DNA from: Chrysomallon squamiferum
Taxonomy: Eukaryota; Mollusca; Gastropoda; Neomphalida; Peltospiridae
Length of the DNA: 64,000 nucleotides
Direction of reading: 5' to 3'
NCBI GenBank assembly: GCA_012295275.1
Contig: CM022669.1
Span: forward strand, 19,315,091-19,379,090
Shown: in pieces, positions 12,237 to 23,613 of the stretch
Position numbering within the stretch: the stretch's first letter is position 1
How the letters are laid out: every line of letters begins with the position of its first letter
The notes under the pieces: model-generated
Told to the model about the DNA's origin: nothing
The model's input: the letters and a program-made list of their open reading frames with translations, nothing else
Database searches by the model: none
Program-made: the position numbers and the translations under genes

Positions 12237-12967
12237 AAGTAGTAGTAGTAGTATGCCCAGAAAGATTTGAATTTCAAAAAAGATATTTTGAGAGGGTTTT
12301 TGTTTTTTGTTTTTAAATGTGTTTTCTAGATTTTGGGTGTGTATGTGTTTTTGAAGGTTGTTCTGTTTTGGATTGTTATTTTTTTCTTTATTTTCTTTTC
12401 TTTTTTTCTTTAACACTACTTTAATGTTGTAAGAATGTGGTAAATGATCATAAAAGAAATAATTATTATAATTTGTACATTTGTTTGTTTTTATTTATTT
12501 GTTTATTTATTTATTTTATTTTATTTTATTTTATTTTATTTCTTTTCATTATTTCATTATTTCATTATTTTAATTCAATTCAGTTCAGTTCAGTTCAGTT
12601 CAGTTCAGTTCAGTTCAGTTCAGTTTATTTGTTTATTTATGTATTTATTTATTTACCTATTACCTGTTTTTCACAGTATGTCACCTGCTCGTGGGACAAA
12701 ACATTCCGTGTGTGGAACGCGTGGAAACAACCTCGTCGAACACGACGTAAACAGTCGCACAAGGTAACAGACAAAGTCCCCTTAAACTACCAGGCCTTCG
12801 TCAACAGCGAGGAGGAGAAGAAGGATCCTGAGAAATCGGAGGGCAGCGAAGCTGGCGAAGGAGAAGCTGAAACTGAAGGTGAAGGCGAAACCGAAGAGAT
12901 AGAGGAAGTAGTAAATCATATAGATTCTAAACCGCAAGACATCTACAACACAGAGGAAGATCACTGA
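220..12967 (+). CDS. WD-repeat protein, double beta-propeller (5' partial, 19 exons)
   Basis: The gene is spliced from 220-304, 626-722, 1469-1577, 1953-2021, 2281-2349, 2899-3082, 3511-3604, 3826-3924, 4385-4475, 5193-5379, 5898-5991, 7559-7692, 8196-8321, 8833-8885, 9440-9541, 10537-10720, 11326-11441, 11995-12088 and 12677-12967. All joins are GT-AG and in phase, giving 758 residues to a TGA at 12965-12967. The start codon lies before the window. About 13 WD-type blade ends are visible, such as TGSFDKTVKIW, SAGWDSRICIW, TGSEDGTVRIW and TCSWDKTFRVW. That fits two seven-bladed propellers with blade 1 outside the window. Such proteins are usually protein-protein scaffolds, and many large double-propeller members are ciliary, but that role is inference here. 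I cannot assign an orthologue. WDR49/WDR64-type proteins are candidates to test. The gene is convergent with the IQGAP gene. Confidence 0.93.
1815..1915 (+). repeat. (ATT)n microsatellite
   Basis: About 30 ATT units lie in WD intron 3, ending 40 bases before the exon 4 acceptor. Other ATT/AAT arrays are at 1022-1056, 8885-9090, 9316-9355, 14044-14116, 26530-26602, 37274-37336, 39506-39570, 43650-43714 and 63595-63641. Confidence 0.9.
4548..4680 (+). repeat. 39-bp minisatellite, about three copies
   Basis: TACATTGTAT recurs at 4581, 4620 and 4659, with the GTGTATTTATACAC palindromic core between. It lies 70 bases after the donor of WD exon 9, is followed by a degenerate CAT/ACT trinucleotide tract to about 4975, and is intronic. 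Confidence 0.85.
4684..4975 (+). repeat. Imperfect trinucleotide tract (ATC/ACT/CTC)
   Basis: A 290-base degenerate trinucleotide array drifts from ATC through ACT to CTC. It keeps a three-base period and so gives long artefactual open frames of Ile, Thr or Leu. Confidence 0.8.
5193..5379 (+). other. WD protein, basic helical linker (exon 10)
   Basis: The exon encodes about 62 residues between the two propellers. They are rich in Lys, Arg, Glu and Gln, with a KKQKR basic cluster and a helix-prone stretch (RELMLEQELRSET, then RMSKLNQQV). No WD signature is present. I read it as an inter-propeller helical insert. A coiled-coil predictor would test this. The acceptor at 5191-5192 follows a long T-rich tract, and the donor is CCA/GTAAGT. 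Confidence 0.75.
5424..5722 (+). repeat. (GT)n microsatellite with degenerate GT-rich tail
   Basis: A pure GT run at about 5431-5494 is followed by an interrupted GT/GA/AT stretch to about 5722, within WD intron 10. A second pure GT run is at 6057-6109 in intron 11. Confidence 0.9.
6540..7558 (+). repeat. 56-bp minisatellite abutting the acceptor of WD exon 12
   Basis: From about 7015 to 7558 the unit repeats with a 56-base period. TTTTAATTAG recurs at 7181, 7237, 7293, 7349, 7404, 7460 and, altered, 7516. More diverged copies extend back to about 6540. The unit is TTAATTATCTGTAAA, then TGTATATTTCAAATA, then GGTGTATATT. The final unit runs directly into the real acceptor TGTATGTTTCAG/ATGTG. 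Confidence 0.92.
9545..9905 (+). repeat. ATATC-rich tandem repeat after the donor of WD exon 15
   Basis: Three or more copies of a ~75-100-base unit contain ATATATCAAGTTRTATTATA followed by TATCATGGTATACATCATAAA (near 9600, 9672 and 9756), in a wider ATATCAT background. The array starts within four bases of the exon 15 donor. Confidence 0.85.
10903..11146 (+). repeat. (GA)n purine tract with G-runs
   Basis: 240 bases of almost pure purine lie in WD intron 16. They consist of GA repeats interrupted by runs of four or five G at about 10930-11080 and end in a pure GA run of ~60 bases. Confidence 0.92.
12581..12625 (+). repeat. (CAGTT)9 pentanucleotide repeat upstream of the last WD exon
   Basis: Nine CAGTT units start at 12581 and end about 52 bases before the true acceptor (12675-12676). 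Each unit contains TTCAG, a full 3' splice-site consensus. The frame of the last exon stays open through the tract. Confidence 0.93.
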
Positions 12968-13801
12968 AGGTGTTGTTCAAATAACGTTTTTTGTCTTCGT
13001 TTGTGTGTATGGTCAGTTGGTCACTTTTATTCCACCTGCTAGGGTAATGGCTGTTTTTTTGACAAATGGATTATTAACAAACACTAAGCCAGCTGGAGCC
13101 ACTGGCTAGTTATAATGTAAGTGGTCTGTTAGGAGAAAATGGTCAGTTACACAATGGAGGGTAGAACAGTTGGCTAGTTTGGTCAGATGTTTGCCTTGGT
13201 CTTTATGGCTAATTTGGACTGTTACTTTGGGTCAGTGGTCAGTTTGGATAACTGTCTGTTATGAATGAGAGGTCTTTTATAGAATGTCTGGGCTTTTTAA
13301 TTTAACTGAGGCATTTTTAAGGAAACTGTAAAAACAAGAAAGATCACTTTTCACATAGTTACTTCAAATTTTATTTAATAGTAATGATAATCATATTAAC
13401 TATAAATTCCTTTTTAAATTAAATATGTTTTTAAATGGGTAATATCTATTTATTAAATTGCTGTATTCTTTTTATTTATTTTATATATAAGTTTAAAAAA
13501 AAAGAAGTAAAGTAGATAAAAGAATGAACTTCATTTATACTCGGACAAAAATTGAAACATTTTTTATTTATTATTTTTATTTATGTATTTATTTATTTAT
13601 TTATTTATTTATTTATGTAAAAAAAAAATAAATAAAAAGAAGATAAAAGAAAGAACTTCATTTATACTCAGATCAAAATTAGTTCCTTTTTTTTCCAAAT
13701 GTAATTTTAGTATTGAGATAATTAAAACAAAAGCTATGTCCTTCCATATAAATACATTTTTGTTGAAATAAGGCCACAGACTATGATGACAATGACAAGC
13801 C

Positions 13802-13807
13802 AATAAA
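13802..13807 (+). promoter_or_regulatory. Candidate poly(A) signal of the WD gene
   Basis: AATAAA lies 835 bases after the stop codon in unique sequence, with a GT-rich stretch at about 13890-13930. Other AATAAA strings around 13628 are parts of simple (ATAA)n repeats and are less persuasive. Only transcript ends could decide. Confidence 0.3.
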
Positions 13808-14058
13808 TGCTATAAAAAAAGGGGAAATGTGATTGAATAGTGTCAGTTATGATAATTGTTAATGCAAAAAACTAAAACTGAATTTTAGAGGTGTGTTGTT
13901 TGTTTGTTTGTTTGTTTATTGTTGTGGGTTGTTTTTCCTTATTTTGTCTGTAGAGCAATTCTTGTTACTGTGAATTTTCTAATTTATTTATATTTTCAAA
14001 TTTTTTTATATTTTGTTATTTACTTATTTATTTATTTATATATTTATTATTATTAATA

Positions 14059-14116
<58 letters not shown>

Positions 14117-15579
14117 GCATATGTGTTTCTGTGATAATTGAAATTTTTTTACCAAATTTACATGTGCCCTTTATATCCAAGTGCCGTTATTTAGAATTGC
14201 CAAAACTTTATTTTGTCAAAGTCATTTCATACCTTGCACAACTTACTAATCCATGACAGCATCAAAGTTAAACTTCCTTACATCATGACAGTACTTCCCA
14301 AACAGTTATGTTTTTCATAGTAGAGATTTACTTGTTTTTATCGACATTAAATTTTTGTTGACAAAAACTGATTTTAAAAAATCATATAATGATGTATGTA
14401 TATTTTATCTCCTTTGATATGTAAAACATTAGGACAAAAAATAGCATTAACAGCATTTTAATACCAATCATAAATTTTATGAAGTACTTATAAAAAAAAA
14501 ATGTCCTAAACTAAGGGGACCACTATTTCAAAACTTTTCTATGACAAACAATGGCATTAATGGCATTTTTAATATGATCAGAAACTTGATGAAACTATAT
14601 TAAAACTATATTAAAAACCAAGGGAACTCTATTTCAAAGTTTATCACTGAAAGGAACATGAAATCTTGAAGATTCTAAATAAAAAAGATTCCACATTTTC
14701 ATATGTACATTTGTATATAAAAGACAGACATAACATACCAATGTAAGGTTTATCTCTAGATAATTTTAGATTATATTTTAAATTTAGCAGTTTGTTTCTT
14801 ACTAATGCTTGTCTGATAAAATAATTTTGTTTTGTGCAATGCATAGGATTGTTAAGAAAGATAAAGATTTGTAAATTTGCATACAAACGTTATGAACTAT
14901 TTTTTATAATATCAGTTTCCTTTATTGTTGTACATTAAAATTTTAAAAAAAAAACAAACAAAAAAAAAAGGTTTGAATATTACTGTAATATGGCATTTCA
15001 GTGTACATTCTTTTCTTTTTTGAAATAATTCTTATAAAAAAAAATAAAAAAATGAAATTGTTGATCTTTGAATATCTTTTAAACATTGTGAGGTTTAAAA
15101 GATTTCGAGACAATATCTTTTTTCAGACTTTTCCTGCCAGTTTTTAATAAAATCTTAATTCATTTACTAAAATAAACTTGTATAAATGTCTTTTTAACCT
15201 TATATATAATATGTATGGTATGTATGGAATGATGATCATTTTATCATTATTAAATGAAGGAAACTTACAAAGTAAATTTAAAAGAAACACATGTATATAA
15301 TTTAAAAGAAAAATAATAAATAAAGCCATTTTTCCTAAAACTAAAAATATTCTGAAATCTTATGTAAAAATATAATGGACAGTGTCCTTCAAATTGTACC
15401 ATGTCTGAGAATGTATCTGAAAAGGACAAATGAAGATCCATATTGTCCAAGCATAATATAATCTTACCTTGCAAATTATGGAGAAATTTCAAGCACAAAC
15501 CAACGACCTAAAAATAACAGGCTTTGTTTCTTTCTTTTAAAAGGGAAGACTAATGAATTTATTATTGTTGTTACTATTG

Positions 15580-15622
<43 letters not shown>

Positions 15623-16063
15623 TATTATTATTATATTTGTTTTGCATACAGCCCATAAGTGCCCCTTTATAACTGTGATAAAATTAAAGTAAATATCCAA
15701 CAGAAATTACTTTAAATTTTTTTTTTTTTTTTTTTTGTCTTTTTGTGTTACAACATATTTCATACATCTTTATTTATTTATTTATTTTTTTTAAATCTGA
15801 ATATAAACAAGATTTCACAGCCCAGGTATGGTGAAATTTCTTTCAAACATATTGTTGCCTAAATGACCAAAGTCCACATTTTATACAGTTTTGCTTACAT
15901 GACACTGTTGTAATATGACCAAAGATAAAATAATTCTCTGAATATCTGTGATATTTCTGCAATTTCACTGTACATTGTATTTTTTTAATTCAAATTTTAG
16001 TATACATTTTTCTTTAAATCTGCTTTCAGATGTAGAAAAAAAAAAACTTTTTGTTGTGAAATA

Positions 16064-16083
16064 CGGGGATTTGAACCCTGATC
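16064..16083 (-). other. tRNA B-box-like sequence, isolated
   Basis: On the minus strand this reads GGGTTCAAATCCCCG, close to the tRNA T-arm/B-box consensus. I could not find a matching A-box or a cloverleaf around it, so it may be a fragment of an old tRNA-derived element. It does not share the TCTTCAG extension of the other three SINE-like copies in the window. Confidence 0.3.
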
Positions 16084-16395
16084 TTTACTGTGAAATGATA
16101 AATTATTTTGTGTATTATATTTTGTTTTGTTTTGTATTTCTCGTGTTGTTGTTTTTCTGCTACTAACAGCCAATAACCAGTAATATATCAAATCCTTCCT
16201 GTTAACAGTAAATACAGTTTCAGCCAATACCTCTTATATCAAGAGCCTGTGATACATTTTCAACCTATATGTGTTCCGCAAAATCTGAAGATATGTTCTC
16301 TCTTAAGATTGCACAGCACATTTGTATGACTGGTAAACTGCACAGCATTCTCGAGACCATGTTTTGCACAATTTCCCAATCTGTGCTTTGAAAAA

Positions 16396-16488
16396 CACTG
16401 AAAACATTAAAATAATGCATTATTACAATCAGTGAAACAAGTGATCTAGAGATCCTTACTGAAATGCATTATTTTAATGTTTTCAGTG
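16396..16488. repeat. Perfect 26-bp inverted repeat (hairpin)
   Basis: The arm at 16396-16421 (starting CACTGAAAACATTA) is the exact reverse complement of 16463-16488. The 41-base spacer has an inner palindrome, GATCT-AG-AGATC, near its centre and partly pairing flanks (CAGTGA against TTACTGA). A transcript of either strand could fold into a hairpin of about 93 nt. It could be a pre-miRNA-like hairpin, a small palindromic mobile element or chance. No terminal duplications were recognised outside the arms. Confidence 0.8.
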
Positions 16489-19400
16489 CCTAAAATGAGT
16501 TCAGGGCATCAAAAATAATCTTTATTTTACAATAGTTTGGCTACGAGAAGCATAAACATTTTCCTGTTTATTATTATTTTTTTATTTTATTTATTTTATC
16601 ACTGGTGCATTTATTTTCCATTTTTATCTTTTGACCAACTCTCATTCTACTTGATTTCTATTCCTTTTATAAGTGATCTACAGAGAACAGTATTGTTCAT
16701 ACAGTCACAGCTGGTCTTGACACGCAGTCAACAAGCAAAGGAAAAGCAGATTATTTTTATCTAGCAATATTCAGCTTGGAATCAGCACAGGTGGCAATTC
16801 ATGTGACTTGTAACACTTCACTTTTGGGGTTTTAAAAAAGACAACACAACACTATTGTTTTCCATTTATACACTTGTATTTCATATTTTTCAAAGTATAA
16901 CTATAAAAGCAAATGTGTAAAAAAAAAAAAAATCAAGTTCATTAACATGTAAACAAAGGCATTGCTGTGTCAAGGCATGATTATAAGGTGTAATATATGA
17001 AATATCAAACAGTTGGAGATTTTTTTTTTTAAAAAAAAAGAAAGAAAGAAGCATGTTACAAAATATATGATTGATCATATGACAGCATAATAACCACAGT
17101 GTACTTAAAATTCACTAAAGTGATCATAATAAAATAATAAATAAATAAACAAGCATGTTTAAAGAAAAAATATTTAAAATAAATTTCTTTTTTTCCTTTT
17201 TCTTTTCAGCCAGCCTTATTTTGTATTTTCTTGTTAATAAAAGACTGATTAAATATATAACTGGCAGAGTCCTCAGTTTAAAAAAAAAAAAAAAAAAAAA
17301 GTATTATTATCAAATATATTCACCAGTCAGAACAAATTTAAATATTTTATCTACATGCTAATATACATTATAACAACTGTCCTATACATATCATGCTGTT
17401 TTAAAAATATTTTTACAGTTCAAAAATATTTCATTTCTGTTTTTTGATTTTGAACTTGTTTTGACTATAAGATCATTTTTTTCTTTTTACAAAATATCTT
17501 GTATCTTGAATGTTTGTGTGTTTGTGTGCATGGATGAATTTGTGAAGAATGTGTGCAACTTCAAACTAGTATCATGAATAAATATGCATTCTGATGTCTC
17601 TTAACAACTCTTGCAACTTCTCAAACCAGTTAGTTACAGCATTTAGATTACCATGTAACTGTTAATTCCTTACAATATATATATAATTTTAAAAATAAAA
17701 CATCTAAATATTATTTTTTAACACATTAAGTTGCTGTTTGTCACCATCTTTCCTCCCCTTCCTTATCTTTTTTTGTAATAATTATTTTCTTTATTTCTTT
17801 ATATTTTATATTCATTTGATAATTGCAAGAGTTGTATTAATATTTTAACAACAAAATAATAAATTATTTTCAATATTATATCCTTCTCATTTGATTACAA
17901 CAGAAATTATTACAACTAAACAATTCTTTTTATAACTTAAGTTAAAAAAAAAAAAAAAAGATTATAAATAGAAGAAAATGTTTACTAAACTACACACTTC
18001 AAATTCTGTCCTTTATCTGTATCTAAAATATTTATTTACTGTCTCCTCCATATCATTAAGAAATGATAAGAAAAACCAATTATATTTGAGATCACTCAGT
18101 TTTGGGTTGCTTTACTGACAAATAAAATTGTTCATTGAAAAAGTTTACCAAATAAGCCATTCTAATGAATAACAATTAAAAAAATAATATTAATAATAAT
18201 AAAAAACTGCACTATAATTTAAACAATACATCTAGCATGGCAGCAACATTAATCAGTAAAGCATATTTTAAAAAGCAAATTATTTAAATAATCCATTAAA
18301 ATGCAACAAAAGAAACTGCCTGGATATATATTAGCACCATTTATCTGCAGAAATACATTTTAACAGAGATTCTTACAGTTCAAGAAAAGAAAAGAAAAGA
18401 AAATGACAGAAAGAAAAGCAGTTTTAAAAATGCATATATAAAAAGTATAAAAAGTATTAGAAATTATCTGAATAATTATAGAAACTATCATTCAGTTAAT
18501 ATGTAAATTATTTTCAGTGGATCAAGGTAAACACTGAAAACTTCATTATTAAAATAAATAATATTGAAAAAAAAAAAAAAAGTGATGGAAAATCAGATCA
18601 TTTATCAAACAAAGCATCATGGATTGCTCAATACATTCAGTACTTTTTCTTCTTTTCATTTCCAGTATTTAAAATGTGCTAGTTGTAAGAAAAATATGTC
18701 TGTTACTTAGTTTAAATGTTTAATGCTGATAAAGGGAAATGTTAAGTTTGAAAGAAATATTTTTTATTAATGAAATGACTTCGTGATCAGAAAACAACAA
18801 TCATAAAATTAAATTAAATAAAAAAATCCAAGAATTGCATCCAGCCTAATGGTTACAAGTGCCCTGCAATGCAGATATCTAGGAAATGCTTCAATACAGA
18901 AATAGAGATCTTTTTTCAAATTATCAAAATGCACCAAGTGGTATGCATCTATGGATCTGCTTATATTTGACCCATCTGAACTGGTCCCACCAAAAGTCCA
19001 CATTATATACTGATGATCATTTTAAAACAAATAATTATTCCGAAAATATTTTTAACATTTTAAATCATTTTCATTAGAAAAATAAACTTTATTTTGATGT
19101 GGAATGTGATTCATGATTTTTATCTTTGGAAATGAAAATCTGATTCATCTGTGTTTCAGACTATTTCAGTTTATTGGCCCCTTTTTTGTTTTCAAGGAAT
19201 GCTATGAAACATTAAAAAAAAATATATTAAAAAAACAAATCTGAATGTATATTTTAGATCAGTTCATTCTGGTAATTAATTACTTCTTTTTTTTAAATTT
19301 ATTTTGGTCCCATATATTATCATACTTTTTATACTAAAGCTATATGTGTCAATAAAAAATGTAGTAGAATTTTAAAGAGATAAAAAAAAAAAAATCAATT

Positions 19401-20459
19401 ACAGTTATACATCAAAGACTGGAAAACGGCAGTCTCCACTGTCTAGTTATTTTACCAACATACTTTATTATTATCAAAGTTTGGCTCCAATAATAAATAA
19501 TAAAAATAATTCAGTTAAATACAAAATTTTCTGAGGCATTTTGTCTAACATCAACTTAGGTGCCACTTAAATTGGCTTCTGTGCTCAATATCAATGATAC
19601 TTCCTGATATTTCTTAAATATAAAATACAGTTTTTGTTTTATTATAAAGTAAAACCATAACAAGAACCCTTTAAATAGTAAAACTAGCCAATAATATGGC
19701 AAGACAATTTGTTTAACAACAAATTACTATCAGGTAATACAAAAATATCAATTAAAATATCTTCAACTTTTTCTTTCTACAAACTATATAATTATATCTA
19801 TTAGTTTTAATGAAAGACTTTGAAACATGTACAAATATAAAAATATTAATAAAAAATACAAATTAATACAATGATCTTATTAAATTATAATGTTAATAGT
19901 AAATAAATCATTAATAACAATAATAGAAAAACTGGTATTAAATAAAACAAGCTGTCAAAAATACCAACTTTTTATCAAAACTTGAATCATCATTCTGAAT
20001 TGTTTTTAACTCATCTCTCTCTTTCTTACGGTATCTAAATAAATTCCTTTTTGTTTTGAAAATTAATTTTAGAAAACTAAATTTTTAGCAATTTCTTAAT
20101 AATTCTACAATTGTGACACATCCTGAATAAATGTAGATCAGGAAATGTTTAAAAAAAAAAAGAAGGAAAGAATGAAAGAAAAAAACATCTCTTAAAATAA
20201 GATACTAAGTCTATAAAGCAAAGCTTAATATGAAATTACCTGTAGAACAAAAGAAAAGTTAAAATGTGTCATGTTCTTTAACTCTGAAATGAGACAACAA
20301 CTTCAGCATCCATGGATAAAAATACCAAGATATGCTGGATTAGAATCCCAGATGTGCAGGATTAAAATCCTAAGATATATTGGATTATGATCCAAAAATA
20401 TACTGGATTACTACACTTAGGCACACTGGAATCATCTTCAGAAATGTTTTCAAAATGTC

Positions 20460-20615
20460 AAAGGATCTTAAATTTTGGCAGGATCGGTTTAGAAGATATT
20501 CTTGATTCCATAAAATCAAAATTGGCAGGATTAATATAAATATCTTTGACCCCAGAAATTCTAAAACTGGCAGGATTAAAACAGATTATCTCTGATTCAG
20601 CAAATCCTAAACAGA
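20460..20615 (-). repeat. Diverged ~46-bp repeat in the presumed IQGAP 3' UTR
   Basis: GGCAGGAT recurs at about 20477, 20524 and 20569, each followed by an ATATCTTTGA- or TATCTCTGATTC-like block and AAATCxTAAA. Three clear copies, with looser relatives (GGATTAAAATCC, TTGGATTATGATCC) just upstream at 20330-20410, suggest an older, longer array. Confidence 0.6.
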
Positions 20616-20963
20616 CAAGATTAGTGAACTGACATTATTAACTTCTTAATAACCAAAACTGATGCAGTATGAATCACTGCCCAGAAATTATCAACATAGA
20701 TTAATTGCCAGATATTAACATCCATGGATCAGTGACCAGATTTTTTGATATATTCATCATGTTGTCAACTGTATTTGAATCAAGGGTGGATTAACAAGCA
20801 GAAATATTCACATTTGATTCAAATCTATAGATAATCCATAATTGTTTAATACCCACCAGTGATTAAAGGTCTTTTGTTGTTTTTTTAAATTAAAATATTC
20901 TCTGTTGTTTGTATGTCTGTAGATTTAGCTGTGTAATTATTCAAGTAAAGATTATGCTGTTGT

Positions 20964-21923
20964 CTATTTGCCTCGGTTCCGACTGTAGAATTTTCGGTTG
21001 AGAAGAAAGATGAGAAGGTTGACGTTGATCTTTGCTTTGTTGAACATCTTCATAACAGCAACACCTTCATACTGCAACTGAAGAAGATCCTGAAATAAAA
21101 TAAAATAAAATAAAAAAATAAATAAATAAATAAATAAATAAATAAACATTATTAATAAAAGCAAAAAAAACAGCATTTACTAACAATAACAACAGAAAAT
21201 TTTAAAAATAAAATTACTAGTAAGAAAAGAAATTAAAAACATAATCAGAAAAGTAATTAGGCATTTTTTGGCTGAAACAACATTTATTGGGACATATCTG
21301 GAATGGAATTTAATGAGCTATTTAAAGGACACAACACAACAAAATCTATAACATAATTTAAACACTTTAGCACTGACTAACATTATGGTAATGGAATAAT
21401 ATCTTACAGAATTTAAAATAAAAAAGTAAAAAAAATTTGTTAATGAATTTTTGCTTTCATAACTGCCTGTGAACTATCTGAATAAGAAGAAATTTATTAT
21501 AATAGGTGTATAAAATGATTAATTAATTAAATAATTAATTAAATGTTTACCTGGAAAACGAGCTCCACCTTGTCCATGTTGACACCCATGAATTTAGCAC
21601 TAACATCAAACACACCTGGATTCTCTGTCAACGCAATCTCAAACAAGACATTTTTAAACCTGAAACAAAACATTTCAAATTATCTCAAACAGATATTACA
21701 ACTTTCTTTCTGTTTTTTTTTAAACTGCACCTGTACGTTCAAATTCTGTGTATGTGTTACTGTCAATTACTAACTGTGACATTTCTGTATATTTACTGGT
21801 TCTCTGTATACCAACTTATTATAGTGCACTTATTGATGTGATATATTTACTAATTGGGACACATCTATACACTTACTGGTAAGATATTCTTATAAACTCA
21901 CAAGACTGTTAATAAGATGTTAT

Positions 21924-21990
<67 letters not shown>

Positions 21991-23515
21991 AAATCTGACA
22001 CTTCCGTTTACTTACTGGTTTTGTGGCAAGCCTTCTATCTCCAGGACAATGCCTTTCTCATGAAGGCGAGCAGCACTGTATGAAATGACAGAGGTTTTAG
22101 GTGTCGCCTCCTGTTTTCTGAACAAACCATGTTTCTTGGGCTTCCTAGAAAACAAGATTTTGAAATATTTAGTGTGTATAGAATGGAATTCAGGATACCG
22201 TGAGAGTAAGCATGCTGAATGAAAGTGAGATTAAAAAGTGTATGGTGGAATTTAAACCATTCTGTGTAGGGTTATTTGAAAAAGTTAAAATTAACTGTTG
22301 ATAACATTAAAATAATAAAGAAAGAAAATCATAGAAATAAATAAATTTGTTTAGTGTTAATGGTGAAGGAGAAAAACTAACACAACGTAACAGTTATCTA
22401 CAATGTAATACTAATTATCAGACTAAATAAACCAAATAAGAAACAAAACAACAACAACAAAGTTATACAATGAAGCTATGAGGTAACACTGCTGATATTG
22501 TAACAATGTATGAACAATGTGCAACAAAATCAATCGTTAAATTAATAAGTTAAAACAAAAGCGATGAAAGTGTACAAAAGTATCAGTTGTACACACAAAA
22601 GCCAACTCTTAACAAAATCAAGTGTCTGTACACAGACAAAAAGTGCTGTTAAATTTTGAATCAACAAAATAACTTCAAACTACCTGACTTGTGGTATCCA
22701 ATATTTGTTAGAAACTCATGTTAGAAATCACAACATGCAAATTAGAATATCCATTCAGCCACTGTGCAACTTCAATAATTAGTAGTAAACAAATGTGGAA
22801 CCTGTTTATTAACAGTAAAATAAACTGGAAATTTTAAGTAAAATATGATTTTTTAAATTTATTTATTTATTTATTTCTCCCTTTTTTTTTTTTTTTTGTG
22901 GTTGTAATGTTTTTGTTCAGTATTTTATAAAATTAAATAAACATGAAATAATAAATAAAATAAAATAAAATAAAACAAAACCAAATAACATGGGCTGTAT
23001 TAATGTTTCTTCTGTCTCGCTGGTCTCTCAAAATATATAAAAATCTTCTTCATTTGTGCTTGTGTTATTAATAATAAAACACTTTTTTTTTTTTAATGAT
23101 ATTATCACAAAACTTCTTTCCCTGCATAATACAATGCTCTTATCATCAAAAAACATTAAAGGTGATATATCTGATGTTCATAATTTTGCATACCTTTGTC
23201 AATTGTTATATATATATATTCATATTACACACACCACTGAATTATCAACATTTTCATGTCGTCATTGTTAAACTGGAAGCACAACACAACAACTTGTCAG
23301 AAAGCAACACATTTTTTAATGACAAACAGCAAAACACTGACAGCCTCAGAAAAACATGAGTTATTGTACAAAGGTCAGGTGGTACCTTTTTGGTTGTTTC
23401 TTCATTTCTAATTAAAGAAATGTATTATTATTAACTAAATAATGAAAAATAAACAAAAGAGGAAAGCAAACAAGTGAACTGAAAGGGAAAATGTCAAAAA
23501 AAGAAAGAAAAATAC

Positions 23516-23550
<35 letters not shown>

Positions 23551-23557
23551 GAGAGTG

Positions 23558-23613
<56 letters not shown>

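Larger units (their letters stand above)
5898..12967 (+). other. WD protein, C-terminal propeller and acidic tail (exons 11-19)
   Basis: Blade ends are GSEDSNIYVWGF, GWDSRICIWDLE, SSDKMVYIRKF, GSEDGTVRIW, GVEDSIKVYE and CSWDKTFRVWNAW. Typical GH dipeptides precede blades (LLGHEGD, NVGHSDS). The last exon then gives a basic stretch (KQPRRTRRKQSHK) and a Glu-rich tail of about 50 residues ending EEDH before the stop. The acidic tail has low complexity but keeps an open frame and ordinary codon use. It could be a charged interaction segment, but its function is unknown. Confidence 0.85.
12968..20963. other. Convergent intergenic/3' UTR region
   Basis: This is eight kilobases between the two stop codons with no coding exon recognised on either strand. 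The part next to IQGAP (about 16200-20963) is largely non-repetitive and A/T-rich, as expected of a long 3' UTR on the minus strand. The 12968-14000 part is probably the WD gene 3' UTR. Simple repeats sit at 13563-13617 (TTTA), 14044-14116 (ATT), 15570-15635 (ATT) and 17281-17300 (poly-A). The short open frames here are low-complexity translations without family resemblance. Confidence 0.6.

Noticed and set aside
12782-12964. Minus-strand open frame opposite the last WD exon
   Set aside because: It is a shadow of the Glu-rich coding sequence on the plus strand.
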